Origin: a virus | Length of the DNA: 55,050 bases | Reading direction: 5' to 3' (one strand) | Virus record (IMG/VR): IMGVR_UViG_3300025137_005047 | Span: 1-55,050 of that record | Part shown: piece after piece, positions 42,273 through 50,318 of the stretch | Numbering within the stretch: the stretch's first letter is position 1 | How the letters are laid out: each line of letters starts with the position of its first letter | Notes under the pieces: generated by a model | The model's database searches: none | What the model was told of the DNA's origin: nothing | What the model saw: only the letters and a program-made list of their open reading frames with translations | Translations under genes and position numbers: made by a program

Positions 42273-42317
42273 TTTGTACCTTATTTGGTTGACATTGTCA
42301 ACCTTTTAGTATATAAA
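42273..42317. promoter_or_regulatory. Back-to-back promoters sharing a palindromic -35 region
   Basis: GGTTGACA-T-TGTCAACC (42287-42303) is a perfect palindrome that gives a TTGACA box on each strand. On + the -10 is TATAAA at 42312-42317 (17 bp spacer), driving the tmRNA. On - the -10 is TACAAA (42273-42278, 17 bp spacer), driving the speD operon. The two promoters would compete for polymerase. Confidence 0.65.
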
Positions 42318-42327
42318 TATATATAGA

Positions 42328-42386
42328 ACGTTGAAGCAATTTGAACGTTAGACTGGACCCGGGTGCGATTCCCGGCATCTCCACCA
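42328..42386 (+). ncRNA. ssrA: tmRNA acceptor piece (permuted ssrA, 3' half of tRNA-like domain)
   Basis: Ends in the T arm GGACCCGGGTGCGATTCCCGG, then GCATCTCC and ACCA (CCA ends at 42386). The last seven bases before ACCA (CATCTCC) pair with GGGGATG at 42748, including the G3-U70-type wobble needed for alanyl-tRNA synthetase. It lies upstream of the coding piece, as in circularly permuted two-piece tmRNAs of alphaproteobacteria. The 5' end is estimated. Confidence 0.82.
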
Positions 42387-42401
42387 ATAAAAGGAAGTGT
42401 A

Positions 42402-42740
42402 ATGGAATTTATGAAGAAGAACATAGGCTGGTTTTTGCTAATAGTATTAGCAATTGGTATTTGGGCAGGTCATTCTGAGCCGTCCGACGACTATCCAGTG
42501 TTTATATTTTATCTGATGATTCCAGTAGTATTATGGAAAGTCCCTCCTTTTAGTTTTAGCGATAAAACTTTTGCTTGGGCAGGAAGACAAGACCCGTTAG
42601 GTACAAAAAAGGCTACCCGTAATTTTTTAAAGGGTAAAAAATGGTACTGGTGGGTAGGTTATACCATTCTATTATGGGGTATAGCAAGTCTTCTTATTAG
42701 TTTAATATCTGGTACACCAACGTTGGTTCTTATCGGATAA
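42402..42740 (+). CDS. Small membrane protein encoded in the tmRNA intervening segment
   Basis: A 112-residue protein from ATG 42402 (AAGGAAG four bases upstream). It has hydrophobic segments at about 8-24, 30-45 and 88-108, with a basic stretch between (KKATRNFLKGKKWYWW). The gene starts 16 nt after the CCA end of the acceptor piece and ends 7 nt before the coding piece, so it lies wholly inside the segment normally discarded in tmRNA maturation. No family recognised. Confidence 0.6.
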   Translation: MEFMKKNIGWFLLIVLAIGIWAGHSEPSDDYPVFIFYLMIPVVLWKVPPFSFSDKTFAWAGRQDPLGTKKATRNFLKGKKWYWWVGYTILLWGIASLLISLISGTPTLVLIG

Positions 42741-42747
42741 ACAGAAT

Positions 42748-43095
42748 GGGGATGAACAGGATCGACAGGTAACAACTAGGATCGGTGGAGTTCTCGGTAG
42801 GCGATGACCGTAAATCAAGCAAACTTTTAAATGCAAACACTATGTTCGCAAATGAGGATTTAGCCCTAGCGGCTTAATCTATCGGGGTTGGCAACGTACC
42901 TGGCAACAGAAATCGTTGCACTGTATCAATTTAGATATGGGTGACAATATAACTACAACCGCACTGGTAGTGATACAAATTCTAATTGCACACGTTTCAG
43001 TGGACGTGACGAACAAACACAAGATACATGACAAAAGAAACAAGAAACAAGTAACAAGATCCAACGATAACAAGAAACGATTTTACTAAAAAATT
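42748..43095 (+). ncRNA. ssrA: tmRNA coding piece with tag ANTMFANEDLALAA
   Basis: Starts GGGGATGAACAGGATCGACAGG, the canonical tmRNA 5' end. The resume codon GCA at 42833 begins the tag reading frame, GCA AAC ACT ATG TTC and onward, ending GCC CTA GCG GCT TAA at 42877, which encodes ANTMFANEDLALAA. The LAA end is the usual ClpX/ClpA signal. The remainder down to the terminator would form pseudoknots and pair with the acceptor piece; exact 3' processing is not visible. Confidence 0.85.
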
Positions 43096-43128
43096 AAAAG
43101 CCTACCTAACCCGTAGGCTTTTTTTTTG
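43096..43128 (+). terminator. Rho-independent terminator after tmRNA
   Basis: AAGCCTAC stem, CTAACCC loop, GTAGGCTT and a run of about nine T. Ends the tmRNA transcript. Confidence 0.88.
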
Positions 43129-43163
43129 TTAAATAGTACCACTAAAGGCAGAGGAGAATTATC

Positions 43164-44222
43164 ATGCCACCGCGTAATCATAAAAATTGGATAAAAGAAC
43201 CTAACGTAGAATATGTAAGCAGTGAAATATATTCTAGTCAAAAGATATTTGAAGAAGAAATTGAACACATTTTTAGTAAAGTATGGGTACCAGTATGCCA
43301 TATTAGCGAAATGTATAATAAGTTAGATTATCGCACATCACAAATTGCTGGATATAATATTATTGTTTATAATACAGGTAATGAAGTCAAAGCATATCGT
43401 AATTACGGTAGTTGGGCACCTACGGGAACATTACAAGCACCTATTGTAACAAGTGAAACACCTTTATACTGTGAAGTTAAACATGGAGGTATGGTATGGG
43501 TAACATTAGATCCTAACCCTACAATGGATGTAGAACAATGGACGGCAGGAGCATTCGATTGTATTGCTGAAGCAATTGATACAGAAGAACTAGAAATCTT
43601 CCATTATCATAAAGCAGTTATTCCTACTAACTATAAACTATGGCATGATACAAATAGTGAATTCTATCATGACTTTATGCATTACTTTAATAGAGTAACC
43701 GGTTTCAATGATGAGTATTTTGCTAGAAAGAATATTCCCTTTGATAACGGACACGTTAACGTAAGTAGTTTTACTGTTAACTATACTGAATTTGACAAAG
43801 AAGGTGACAGAGGAGAGTTAAGTTTTCCTAACTTACCACCGAACCAATGGTACATGGTAGATTTGTTTCCAGGCTTTAACTTTAATTTACGTGGTAGTGC
43901 TTATCGGTCAGATAGTGTTACACCTCTTGGACCAAACAAGGTTCTTATAGAGTTTAGAGGATATGGATTAAGAAAAGACACACCAGAAGAAAGACAAACT
44001 CGTATTAAACATCATAATACTATTTGGGGACCTTTTGGGCGTAACCTACATGAAGATTTATTAGGTGTAACAGGACAAGGTGCATCTATGGCACCAGGTA
44101 CTGAACGTAGAAACATACTACATGGTAGACATGAAAATAGCACAATACACGATGAAGTTGGTATGCGTCATTACTATGCTGAATGGGGAAAACATCTAGA
44201 TTTAAATCCGGCTAATCCATAA
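43164..44222 (+). CDS. Rieske-type oxygenase catalytic protein lacking the Rieske cluster motif
   Basis: A 352-residue protein with the layout of ring-hydroxylating oxygenase alpha subunits. The mononuclear iron site is present: NYKLWHDTNSEFYHDFMH with H169 and H173, and NLHEDLLGVTGQG with D298. But the usual CxH...CxxH Rieske block is missing: where NxCpHRG is expected the sequence is AYRNYGSWAPTG, and no CxxHGW follows. So it keeps the catalytic domain fold and iron ligands while having lost the [2Fe-2S] electron entry. It could be a non-Rieske oxygenase fed by another electron donor, such as the ferredoxin at 20227. Ribosome-binding site GAGGAGAA. Confidence 0.65.
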   Translation: MPPRNHKNWIKEPNVEYVSSEIYSSQKIFEEEIEHIFSKVWVPVCHISEMYNKLDYRTSQIAGYNIIVYNTGNEVKAYRNYGSWAPTGTLQAPIVTSETPLYCEVKHGGMVWVTLDPNPTMDVEQWTAGAFDCIAEAIDTEELEIFHYHKAVIPTNYKLWHDTNSEFYHDFMHYFNRVTGFNDEYFARKNIPFDNGHVNVSSFTVNYTEFDKEGDRGELSFPNLPPNQWYMVDLFPGFNFNLRGSAYRSDSVTPLGPNKVLIEFRGYGLRKDTPEERQTRIKHHNTIWGPFGRNLHEDLLGVTGQGASMAPGTERRNILHGRHENSTIHDEVGMRHYYAEWGKHLDLNPANP

Positions 44223-44253
44223 AGATAAGTACTACTATAATAAGAGGTAATCA

Positions 44254-45003
44254 ATGATATTATGTAGTGGTTGTAGTTATACAATTGGATCACACAAAAA
44301 TGAACTCGGGGTAGATGTTGATTATAAACACTGGCCCGATTTTATACCAAATTCTAAAAATGTAGCAATAGGTGGAGCAGGTAATAGATTAATTGCCCGT
44401 ACTATTCTAGAGAATATAAGCCACGAGTGTAACGCAGTAATTGTTATGTGGAGTACTGTTGAACGTTATGACTGGTATATGCCTGAATATAATGCATACA
44501 AATCAGAAGGTGCAAGTTACACAGGACCTAAAGAGAATTACTTAAAATATTTTTATACAGATTTTAATCAACTTGCAAAAACACTAGAATATATTCTACT
44601 AGTACAACAAACTTGTAGAGTTAGAAATATTCCACTTATAATGACACATATGGGAGATATGCGTTATGGAGATTGGGATATGGATAAAGCATATGGAATT
44701 GGTAGAGCTGAAGATGGCAAAGGTGCAAATAGGGTTAAGTACGACTCGTCAATTGATAGAGAACCGATATTGTCATTTGAACAAAAATTACAAACTGACA
44801 AAGAACGTAAATTTATTAAAACATTAATGGAACAAGTTGACTGGAGTAAATGGATATTTCATAAAGACTATGGCGGATTTTGGCAGTTTACAAATGACGG
44901 AGGTTACGACTGGATTGCATACCATCCGCCAGAACAAGCACATAAAGATTGGGTTGAACAATATATTATCCCAAGACTAAAACAACTAAATATTAGCATA
45001 TAA
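44254..45003 (+). CDS. SGNH-hydrolase-like protein
   Basis: A 249-residue protein opening with GCSYTIGS (Ser8 as nucleophile block I), the GGAGN block (III-like Gly/Asn), and a C-terminal HPPEQAHKDW segment in the place of the catalytic DxxH. Typical of GDSL/SGNH esterases found in phage genomes. Substrate unknown, possibly a glycan ester. Confidence 0.65.
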   Translation: MILCSGCSYTIGSHKNELGVDVDYKHWPDFIPNSKNVAIGGAGNRLIARTILENISHECNAVIVMWSTVERYDWYMPEYNAYKSEGASYTGPKENYLKYFYTDFNQLAKTLEYILLVQQTCRVRNIPLIMTHMGDMRYGDWDMDKAYGIGRAEDGKGANRVKYDSSIDREPILSFEQKLQTDKERKFIKTLMEQVDWSKWIFHKDYGGFWQFTNDGGYDWIAYHPPEQAHKDWVEQYIIPRLKQLNISI

Positions 45004-45027
45004 TCAACCAACTAACCCAGGAGGGTT

Positions 45028-45171
45028 ATGAAATTATACAAGGGGCATGAAGCCCATGAGACACAACCAAAGAAAACAAGTATTGGAAATAATCATAGTA
45101 GAACAAAGTTTAGTTCTATGAATAAAAGTAAAAAACGATCTTATAAAAAATATAAGGGTCAAGGAAAATAA
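45028..45171 (+). CDS. Very small basic protein
   Basis: A 47-residue frame from ATG 45028, preceded by the strong site AGGAGGG and ended by TAA at 45171, three bases before the nuclease gene. Contains KTSIGNNHSRTKFSSMNKSKKRS, a pattern I associate with small conserved proteins of marine myophages. Role unknown. Confidence 0.6.
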   Translation: MKLYKGHEAHETQPKKTSIGNNHSRTKFSSMNKSKKRSYKKYKGQGK

Positions 45172-45174
45172 AAA

Positions 45175-45606
45175 ATGTACGAGTATAAATGTAAAATATT
45201 AAGAGTAGTTGACGGAGACACAGTTGACGTTGATATTGACTTAGGTTTCGGAATGTGGATGCACAAAGAACGTGTTCGCATGATGGGAATAGACACACCA
45301 GAATCTAGAACAAGAGATAAAGTTGAAAAAAAATTCGGACTTGCATCAAAGCAAAGACTTAAAGACTTACTACCAGTTGGATCAATCCAAACTCTCAAAA
45401 CAGAGATTGACCGAAGCGGTGAAGATAAAAAAGGAAAGTTTGGGAGAATTCTTGGAGACTTCATCGTTGAAGATAAGCGATGCACTGCGATACTTATTAA
45501 AGAGGGATATGCTGTAGCATATTCTGGCGGTTCTAAAGATGCTATTACAAAACAACATATGAAAAATAGAACAAGGCTAGTTAAAGCAGGCGTTGTTACT
45601 CTTTAA
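45175..45606 (+). CDS. Staphylococcal-nuclease-like (thermonuclease) protein
   Basis: A 143-residue SNase-fold enzyme. VVDGDTVDVDIDLG (Asp ligands), RVRMMGIDTPES (catalytic Arg and Asp), then the helix DRSGEDKKGKFGRILG with Arg/Asp contacts are all in place. Lacks a signal peptide, so acts in the cytoplasm or virion. Likely takes part in host DNA degradation. One-base overlap (TAATG) with the next gene. Confidence 0.85.
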   Translation: MYEYKCKILRVVDGDTVDVDIDLGFGMWMHKERVRMMGIDTPESRTRDKVEKKFGLASKQRLKDLLPVGSIQTLKTEIDRSGEDKKGKFGRILGDFIVEDKRCTAILIKEGYAVAYSGGSKDAITKQHMKNRTRLVKAGVVTL

Positions 45607-46385
45607 TGAAGAAAGTTGCTATTATACTTACAGGCGACCCACGGCACTTGGACTTCTGTTTAAGATGGTGGCAAAATTTAGTAGATAACTCTACATACGA
45701 TATACAATTTTTTAGTAGTATATGGAAAACAGATAATTTACATTTACCTAAATTTAAAGAAACTTCAGTTACAGAAGACGAAGTATTAGAAAATGAACAT
45801 TTATGTTCTGATGAATTAAAAGAATATTTAAATAATCCTTACGAAACACATTTAAAAACAACTGTTAGATTTGATTACTATTTTGGTAGGTTAATCATGT
45901 TAAACAAGATTTTAAAATTATACAAAAATACAATACAAGATGCAGATGTAATACTTCATGCTCGTTGGGATTGCGCCATTAGAAACACAAATTTCTTCCA
46001 GGACTTTGTTACTAAAGCATATGAAACACAAAGTTATGTATTCACAGGAGTACAACCTGAGAAACATGGATTATTACACACAAATGATTGGTTATATGCA
46101 GGACCAACTTCACATTTTATAAAAGATTACAATTCAGAGTCATTACAAAAGCACATACAGTTATTTGACGAATATTATAAGGAAAACGAAGTAAAAGCAA
46201 AATCTTACTTAATAGGACACAACTTTTACGGGACGTTTTTACAACACTCAGGTGCGGAAATACAACATTTTGGTTGCGATTCTACACTAGTAAGGGATAA
46301 TAACTTGGGCATAAGTGCTAACTTTGACGATACATGGGCAAAATTACTAGAAATTTACCTAGAAAGCCTTAAAAATAGGGGATAA
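45606..46385 (+). CDS. Glycosyltransferase-like hypothetical protein
   Basis: A 259-residue alpha/beta protein (MKKVAIILTGDPRHLDFCLRWWQNLVD...) with an HARWDCAIRN segment suggestive of a DxD-like metal site. It resembles proteins annotated as glycosyltransferase-like in marine phages. No firm family; a role in glycan modification is a guess. Confidence 0.4.
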   Translation: MKKVAIILTGDPRHLDFCLRWWQNLVDNSTYDIQFFSSIWKTDNLHLPKFKETSVTEDEVLENEHLCSDELKEYLNNPYETHLKTTVRFDYYFGRLIMLNKILKLYKNTIQDADVILHARWDCAIRNTNFFQDFVTKAYETQSYVFTGVQPEKHGLLHTNDWLYAGPTSHFIKDYNSESLQKHIQLFDEYYKENEVKAKSYLIGHNFYGTFLQHSGAEIQHFGCDSTLVRDNNLGISANFDDTWAKLLEIYLESLKNRG

Positions 46386-46393
46386 TTAACCGG

Positions 46394-46421
46394 TTGACAG
46401 ATACCTATAAGATGCTATAAT
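46394..46421 (+). promoter_or_regulatory. sigma70-like promoter with extended -10
   Basis: TTGACA (46394-46399), 16 bp spacer, TGC-TATAAT (-10 at 46416-46421). Drives the cell-wall hydrolase at 46458, whose ATG follows AGGAGATA. Confidence 0.7.
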
Positions 46422-46457
46422 GAAAGAGTAAGTTAAAACAAAGATAAGGAGATATCT

Positions 46458-47099
46458 ATGCGTAAACTAGGACTAATAATTATAACAGGTATTATAGTGT
46501 TAATATCAACAAATGCACAGGCTACAACTGGTGCACATTTAACAACTCAAGCCAAACATATTTTATGGAACGAGCTTAATAACGAAAATGTTCCAAATTC
46601 TAAACACCCAGAAATCCAGTGTTTAGCAGAAAACATTTACTTTGAAGCAAGAGCAGAATCTTATTCAGGTAAAGCCGCAGTAGCAAATGTTACTCGTAAT
46701 AGGGTTGAAGATAAAAGATGGCCCGATACATTTTGTGGTGTTGTAACAGATGGTCCAGTAAGAGAAAGTTGGAAAACAAAACAACATAAAAACTTGGCTG
46801 ACAAAGATAGAGTTTATTACCCAAGAAAGCACAGATGTCAGTTTAGTTGGTTTTGTGATGGTAACAAAGATGTTATTTGGGCAAATAAAGAATTAACAGG
46901 ACAAACTATAGAAGGTAATGCAAGAGCATGGAGAGAAGCAGTACAAATTGCAATTATAGTTACTGGAAACGGTTCGTACGAAGTTACAGATAATACACTA
47001 GGTGCAGTTTTTTACTATGCACATAATTTAGTTTATCCTAGTTGGGCTGATAAGAAGAAATACATTGGTATATTAGGCAATCATACATTTATGAAATAA
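46458..47099 (+). CDS. SleB-type cell wall hydrolase (endolysin candidate) with signal peptide
   Basis: A 213-residue protein. Residues 1-22 form a signal peptide (basic start, hydrophobic LGLIIITGIIVLIS, AQA cleavage site). The rest is a SleB/cortex-hydrolase-type lytic domain: CLAENIYFEARAESYSGKAAVANVTRNRVED, then FCGVVTDG...CQFSWFCDG and GAVFYYAH. In T4-like marine phages such proteins are the likely lysin. A Sec-exported lysin could do without a canonical holin. One-base overlap with the next gene. Confidence 0.82.
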   Translation: MRKLGLIIITGIIVLISTNAQATTGAHLTTQAKHILWNELNNENVPNSKHPEIQCLAENIYFEARAESYSGKAAVANVTRNRVEDKRWPDTFCGVVTDGPVRESWKTKQHKNLADKDRVYYPRKHRCQFSWFCDGNKDVIWANKELTGQTIEGNARAWREAVQIAIIVTGNGSYEVTDNTLGAVFYYAHNLVYPSWADKKKYIGILGNHTFMK

Positions 47100-47443
47100 T
47101 GCAAAAACAAATATTTAAAGAAAATTACTTTGGAACGTTGATGTGTATTCTAGTCGACGAATCACGTAGAATGTTACCTGCATTTATGCCTACACAGGAA
47201 TTACACCAAATACAAAATGATATGTGTAAAGCAGGTAGTTGGATAGATCACATACCTGTAGATGTAATAATACAAACAATGCCACAACAATCGATACAAA
47301 AACTTCAGCAAGACGCCTTACCAAAATATAGACTTTTGGCGGCAAAATTGATAGAAACTTTTATAGAGTCATTTAAGACACAAGGAGGAGATGCAGTGAA
47401 ACTAAGACAGCATTTTGAAAAATTATATAACTGGAAACAATAA
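47099..47443 (+). CDS. Hypothetical helical protein
   Basis: A 114-residue, mostly helical protein starting in ATGC overlap with the lysin stop. No family recognised. Followed closely by the large coiled-coil gene. Confidence 0.5.
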   Translation: MQKQIFKENYFGTLMCILVDESRRMLPAFMPTQELHQIQNDMCKAGSWIDHIPVDVIIQTMPQQSIQKLQQDALPKYRLLAAKLIETFIESFKTQGGDAVKLRQHFEKLYNWKQ

Positions 47444-47450
47444 ATACAGT

Positions 47451-49430
47451 ATGTTCTTTGCATTATTAACATTATTAGTCGCCTTAAGCATAAGTTCCAT
47501 AGCGGCGTGGTATAGTATAGTAGGATTAACAGCCATCTTTGCGGCGGCAGTTTTTCCTATTATTTTAATGGGTGCAGTTCTTGAGGTAGGTAAAATAACC
47601 GCCACAGTCTGGTTACACCATTATTGGAAAAAGGCGCCTGCGTTCACTCGCTGGTACCTAAGTATGGCAGTCATTATACTCATGTTTATTACTAGTATGG
47701 GTATCTTTGGATTTTTATCTAAAAGTCATATTGAACAAACTGCACTTGGAGAAGATCAAGTAGCAATAATACAATCCGTAGAAGCAAATATTAGTCGTAG
47801 TGATGGTAAGGTTGATAGATGGCGTACGGAAATTAATAACCTAAATACAGGTGACAGTACTAGAGTAGATAATCTAGTTTCTAAAGAGCAAATAGTTTTG
47901 AATGAGTTATATGTTCGTATTGAAGCAGAAAAAGATAAAAAACGAGCAGATGCTGACAAGTCTATAGAGATTCAAAACAATAGATTAGAACAAGCAAAAG
48001 AAAGAAAAGAAGCAGATATTAAAGCCGCCAAAGACCGATTTGAAGGTAGTTTAGGTGGCGGAACAAAGTACGACAAGGCAGTCGAACGTGCCAAACAAAA
48101 CGAAATTTCAGTAGCATCTAAAGTGCAGAAAGAAATCATTGCAATCCAAACAAGACTTGCTAACGAATTAAAAGCAATCGATGACAAATATGCAAATGAC
48201 GTAGATGCAATACAAGATAGAATACAATCTCTAAGAGACCAAGCAAACGTTAAAACAGAAGATATTGATTCTAGAATAACAGAATTAGAAAACTTTATAG
48301 ATAAGGAACAAGTTAAACTAGAAGCATGGCGTAGTCAAAAATTTGATTATGAAAAAGAGTATAGAAAACTTGAAGCAGAAGTTGGCCCTATTAAGTATAT
48401 TGCAGAATTCATTTATGGTGAAGAAGCAGACAGAAATTTACTTGAGGCGGCAGTACGTTGGGTAATTATTATTATTGTTATAGTATTTGATCCACTAGCA
48501 ATTATGCTAGTATTGGCAGGTACCATGCAATTAAGATGGTTGCGAGAAGAAAAAGAATACCAACACCGTCCTGAAGCAAAACAACAAAAGATAGAGGAGT
48601 TAAAAATGAAAATTGACGACTATACTGGATTGTTACATCAATTAGAAGAAAAGATGGATGCACTTCAGGAAAGTAACAATGCTAAAGATAAAGACATTGC
48701 CAAGTTACAAAAAACAATAGATAAAACTATTAAAGATAAAGTTGCACTAGAACAACGTTTAATGAAATTAATCGAAGATAAAGATGCATCACATACACAG
48801 ATTACAGACAATTTAAAAGCAAAAGTTTCTAGTAAAGAAGAAAGTGTTGCTAAATTGAAAGAAACGGTAAAGTCCTTAGAAGCGAAAGAGCCCGAAATCG
48901 TAGAGAAGTTAGTGGAAGTAGAAAAACTAGTGGAAGACGAAACAAAGATAAAAGCGGCACTATCGGAAAAGGAAAAGATAGCATTAGAAAAATTGGAAGT
49001 AGAAAAAGCAAAAGCGGAAGTAGAAAAACAAAGTAAAGATATGGAAACACAGATTAAGGCTAGAGATGCCGCAATCGAACGTCTAAATGCAAAATATAAG
49101 TTAGTAGAAAATTCTACTACTCCTGATATTTTAAAACCTAAAGCAGATGACGATAATGATGTTCCACCGGCTACTTACGGAAGTAAATTTCCACCAGATG
49201 CAGTGAATGGTCAACTGTTTACTAAAACAGATGTTTTTCCACATACATTATTTAAATGGAATGGTAAAAAATGGATTGAAGTAGATAAAGAAGGTACTAA
49301 CAGTCATTTAACAGAAGACTATGTTAGACTACTAGTTGAAAAAGTTGCTAGTGGAGAAATTGAACTAGAAGATATGTCAGATTCTGAGAAATCACAAATG
49401 ACAGATTTTTTATCTAATGGGAGAGAATGA
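47451..49430 (+). CDS. Large coiled-coil membrane protein
   Basis: A 659-residue protein from ATG 47451 (an earlier TTG at 47415 adds only 12 residues). Membrane segments lie at about 4-60 (two or three helices), 66-90 and about 330-360 (RWVIIIIVIVFDPLAIMLVLAGT). A long charged coiled coil (about 95-310) precedes the third membrane part, and another coiled coil (380-570) follows. The C-terminal 100 residues hold a small beta domain (FPHTLFKWNGKKWIEVDKEGTN). It could anchor something at the membrane; homologues in marine T4-like phages have no known function. Confidence 0.65.
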   Translation: MFFALLTLLVALSISSIAAWYSIVGLTAIFAAAVFPIILMGAVLEVGKITATVWLHHYWKKAPAFTRWYLSMAVIILMFITSMGIFGFLSKSHIEQTALGEDQVAIIQSVEANISRSDGKVDRWRTEINNLNTGDSTRVDNLVSKEQIVLNELYVRIEAEKDKKRADADKSIEIQNNRLEQAKERKEADIKAAKDRFEGSLGGGTKYDKAVERAKQNEISVASKVQKEIIAIQTRLANELKAIDDKYANDVDAIQDRIQSLRDQANVKTEDIDSRITELENFIDKEQVKLEAWRSQKFDYEKEYRKLEAEVGPIKYIAEFIYGEEADRNLLEAAVRWVIIIIVIVFDPLAIMLVLAGTMQLRWLREEKEYQHRPEAKQQKIEELKMKIDDYTGLLHQLEEKMDALQESNNAKDKDIAKLQKTIDKTIKDKVALEQRLMKLIEDKDASHTQITDNLKAKVSSKEESVAKLKETVKSLEAKEPEIVEKLVEVEKLVEDETKIKAALSEKEKIALEKLEVEKAKAEVEKQSKDMETQIKARDAAIERLNAKYKLVENSTTPDILKPKADDDNDVPPATYGSKFPPDAVNGQLFTKTDVFPHTLFKWNGKKWIEVDKEGTNSHLTEDYVRLLVEKVASGEIELEDMSDSEKSQMTDFLSNGRE

Positions 49431-49813
49431 TTAACGACAAGATAACAATAGTAACAAGTCCAGACTATGATCACAATAGTGATTATAAAATATGTTTAGT
49501 AGGCGATACTCCTCTCGTAGATAACATATTAGATTTATTGGATAGAGATGAACGTAGAATAAGTGTTCATTGTATTACTAAAAATGATACTGATTTTGAT
49601 TGGATTGCAAATACAGTAAATTCTAGTCATTTTACATTCTTAGACCAAACTTCAGAATTGAATAAAGTATACTTGGGGTGGATACTGTCCCGCCCTAATG
49701 TATACCACAATATTGAAGCACACAAAGTGATTAATCCTAATTATGGGATTAACGTTGTGGCTTCACTACTTAAACAAACCGACAGTTACAATGGAGGGCA
49801 AATTGGGATATAA
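49427..49813 (+). CDS. Hypothetical protein
   Basis: A 128-residue alpha/beta protein (ATGA overlap with the preceding stop) with a Rossmann-like alternation: DYKICLVGDTPLVDNILDLLD, ISVHCITKN. No motif. It overlaps the bS21-like gene by 11 nt. Confidence 0.5.
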   Translation: MINDKITIVTSPDYDHNSDYKICLVGDTPLVDNILDLLDRDERRISVHCITKNDTDFDWIANTVNSSHFTFLDQTSELNKVYLGWILSRPNVYHNIEAHKVINPNYGINVVASLLKQTDSYNGGQIGI

Positions 49814-50102
49814 TCAAAAACCAAGAAGTAACAACAATTTCAAAGGAAACTTTGAACATAAAAAAAGATGGGAAGATAGACCTAGAGATCACGGGTTAAC
49901 AGTTCATGTAAATGGTGATACACCTGAAGCATTAACTAAAGCACTTCGTAAACTTAAAAAGAGAGTTGCGAATGATGGATTATTGCAAACATTAAGAGAT
50001 AAGCAATATTATCAAAAACCGTCTGAAATCAAAAGAGAGAAGAAAAAACAAGGAATTAAACGTTGGAAGAAATTACAACGTGAAGCAGAAAAAAGAGGCT
50101 AA
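49803..50102 (+). CDS. rpsU: Ribosomal protein bS21-like
   Basis: A 99-residue protein whose C-terminal 70 residues match bS21: LTVHVNGDTPEALTKALRKLKKRVANDGLL, then the helix LRDKQYYQKPSEIKREKKKQGIKRWKKLQREAEKR. An N-terminal basic extension is present. The TTG at 49803 is preferred because GGAGGG lies five bases upstream; ATG 49791 and 49743 are alternatives. bS21 is known to be carried by some phages and may replace host bS21 to bias initiation toward phage mRNAs. Confidence 0.82.
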   Translation: MGYNQKPRSNNNFKGNFEHKKRWEDRPRDHGLTVHVNGDTPEALTKALRKLKKRVANDGLLQTLRDKQYYQKPSEIKREKKKQGIKRWKKLQREAEKRG

Positions 50103-50193
50103 CATTGTGCCGTACTTTTAAACAAAGTACCGTTAAACGACGTCTTTGACTGCTTAAACTACCATATTATCCCTGGTTTTCTATCTAAAGTAC

Positions 50194-50223
50194 TTGACTT
50201 TTACAGATAAATAACTATATAAT
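50194..50223 (+). promoter_or_regulatory. sigma70-like promoter for hsp20
   Basis: TTGACT (50194-50199), 18 bp spacer, TATAAT (50218-50223); start site about 50230, at the first leader hairpin. Upstream, GTACTTT...AAAGTAC at about 50111-50129 can form a hairpin after the bS21 gene. Confidence 0.6.
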
Positions 50224-50229
50224 ACAGTA

Positions 50230-50318
50230 TGCATTAGAAATGGTTCTAATGTATATATTATCGCAACGCCTATATAGGGTTGCATTTATAAACTTGCTTA
50301 ATACAAAGGAGTTATAGC
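50230..50318 (+). promoter_or_regulatory. ROSE-like RNA thermometer in the hsp20 leader
   Basis: Three consecutive hairpins: CATTAGAA-ATGG-TTCTAATG (50232-50251), GCAACGCC...GGGTTGC with one bulge (50263-50283), and the last one where ACTTGCTT (50292-50299) pairs with AAGGAGT (50306-50312) across an AATACA loop, leaving one bulged G. The last stem hides the Shine-Dalgarno and carries the UUGCU core of ROSE elements. The ATG is seven bases after the site. Confidence 0.7.

Noticed and set aside
42363-42401. Longer start of the tmRNA-interval gene
   Set aside because: The extra codons lie in the tmRNA acceptor T arm and CCA end; ATG 42402 has its own ribosome-binding site.
47439-47447. AATAAATAC as a late promoter for the coiled-coil protein
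   Set aside because: Lies only four bases before the ATG at 47451, so transcription would begin after the start codon.
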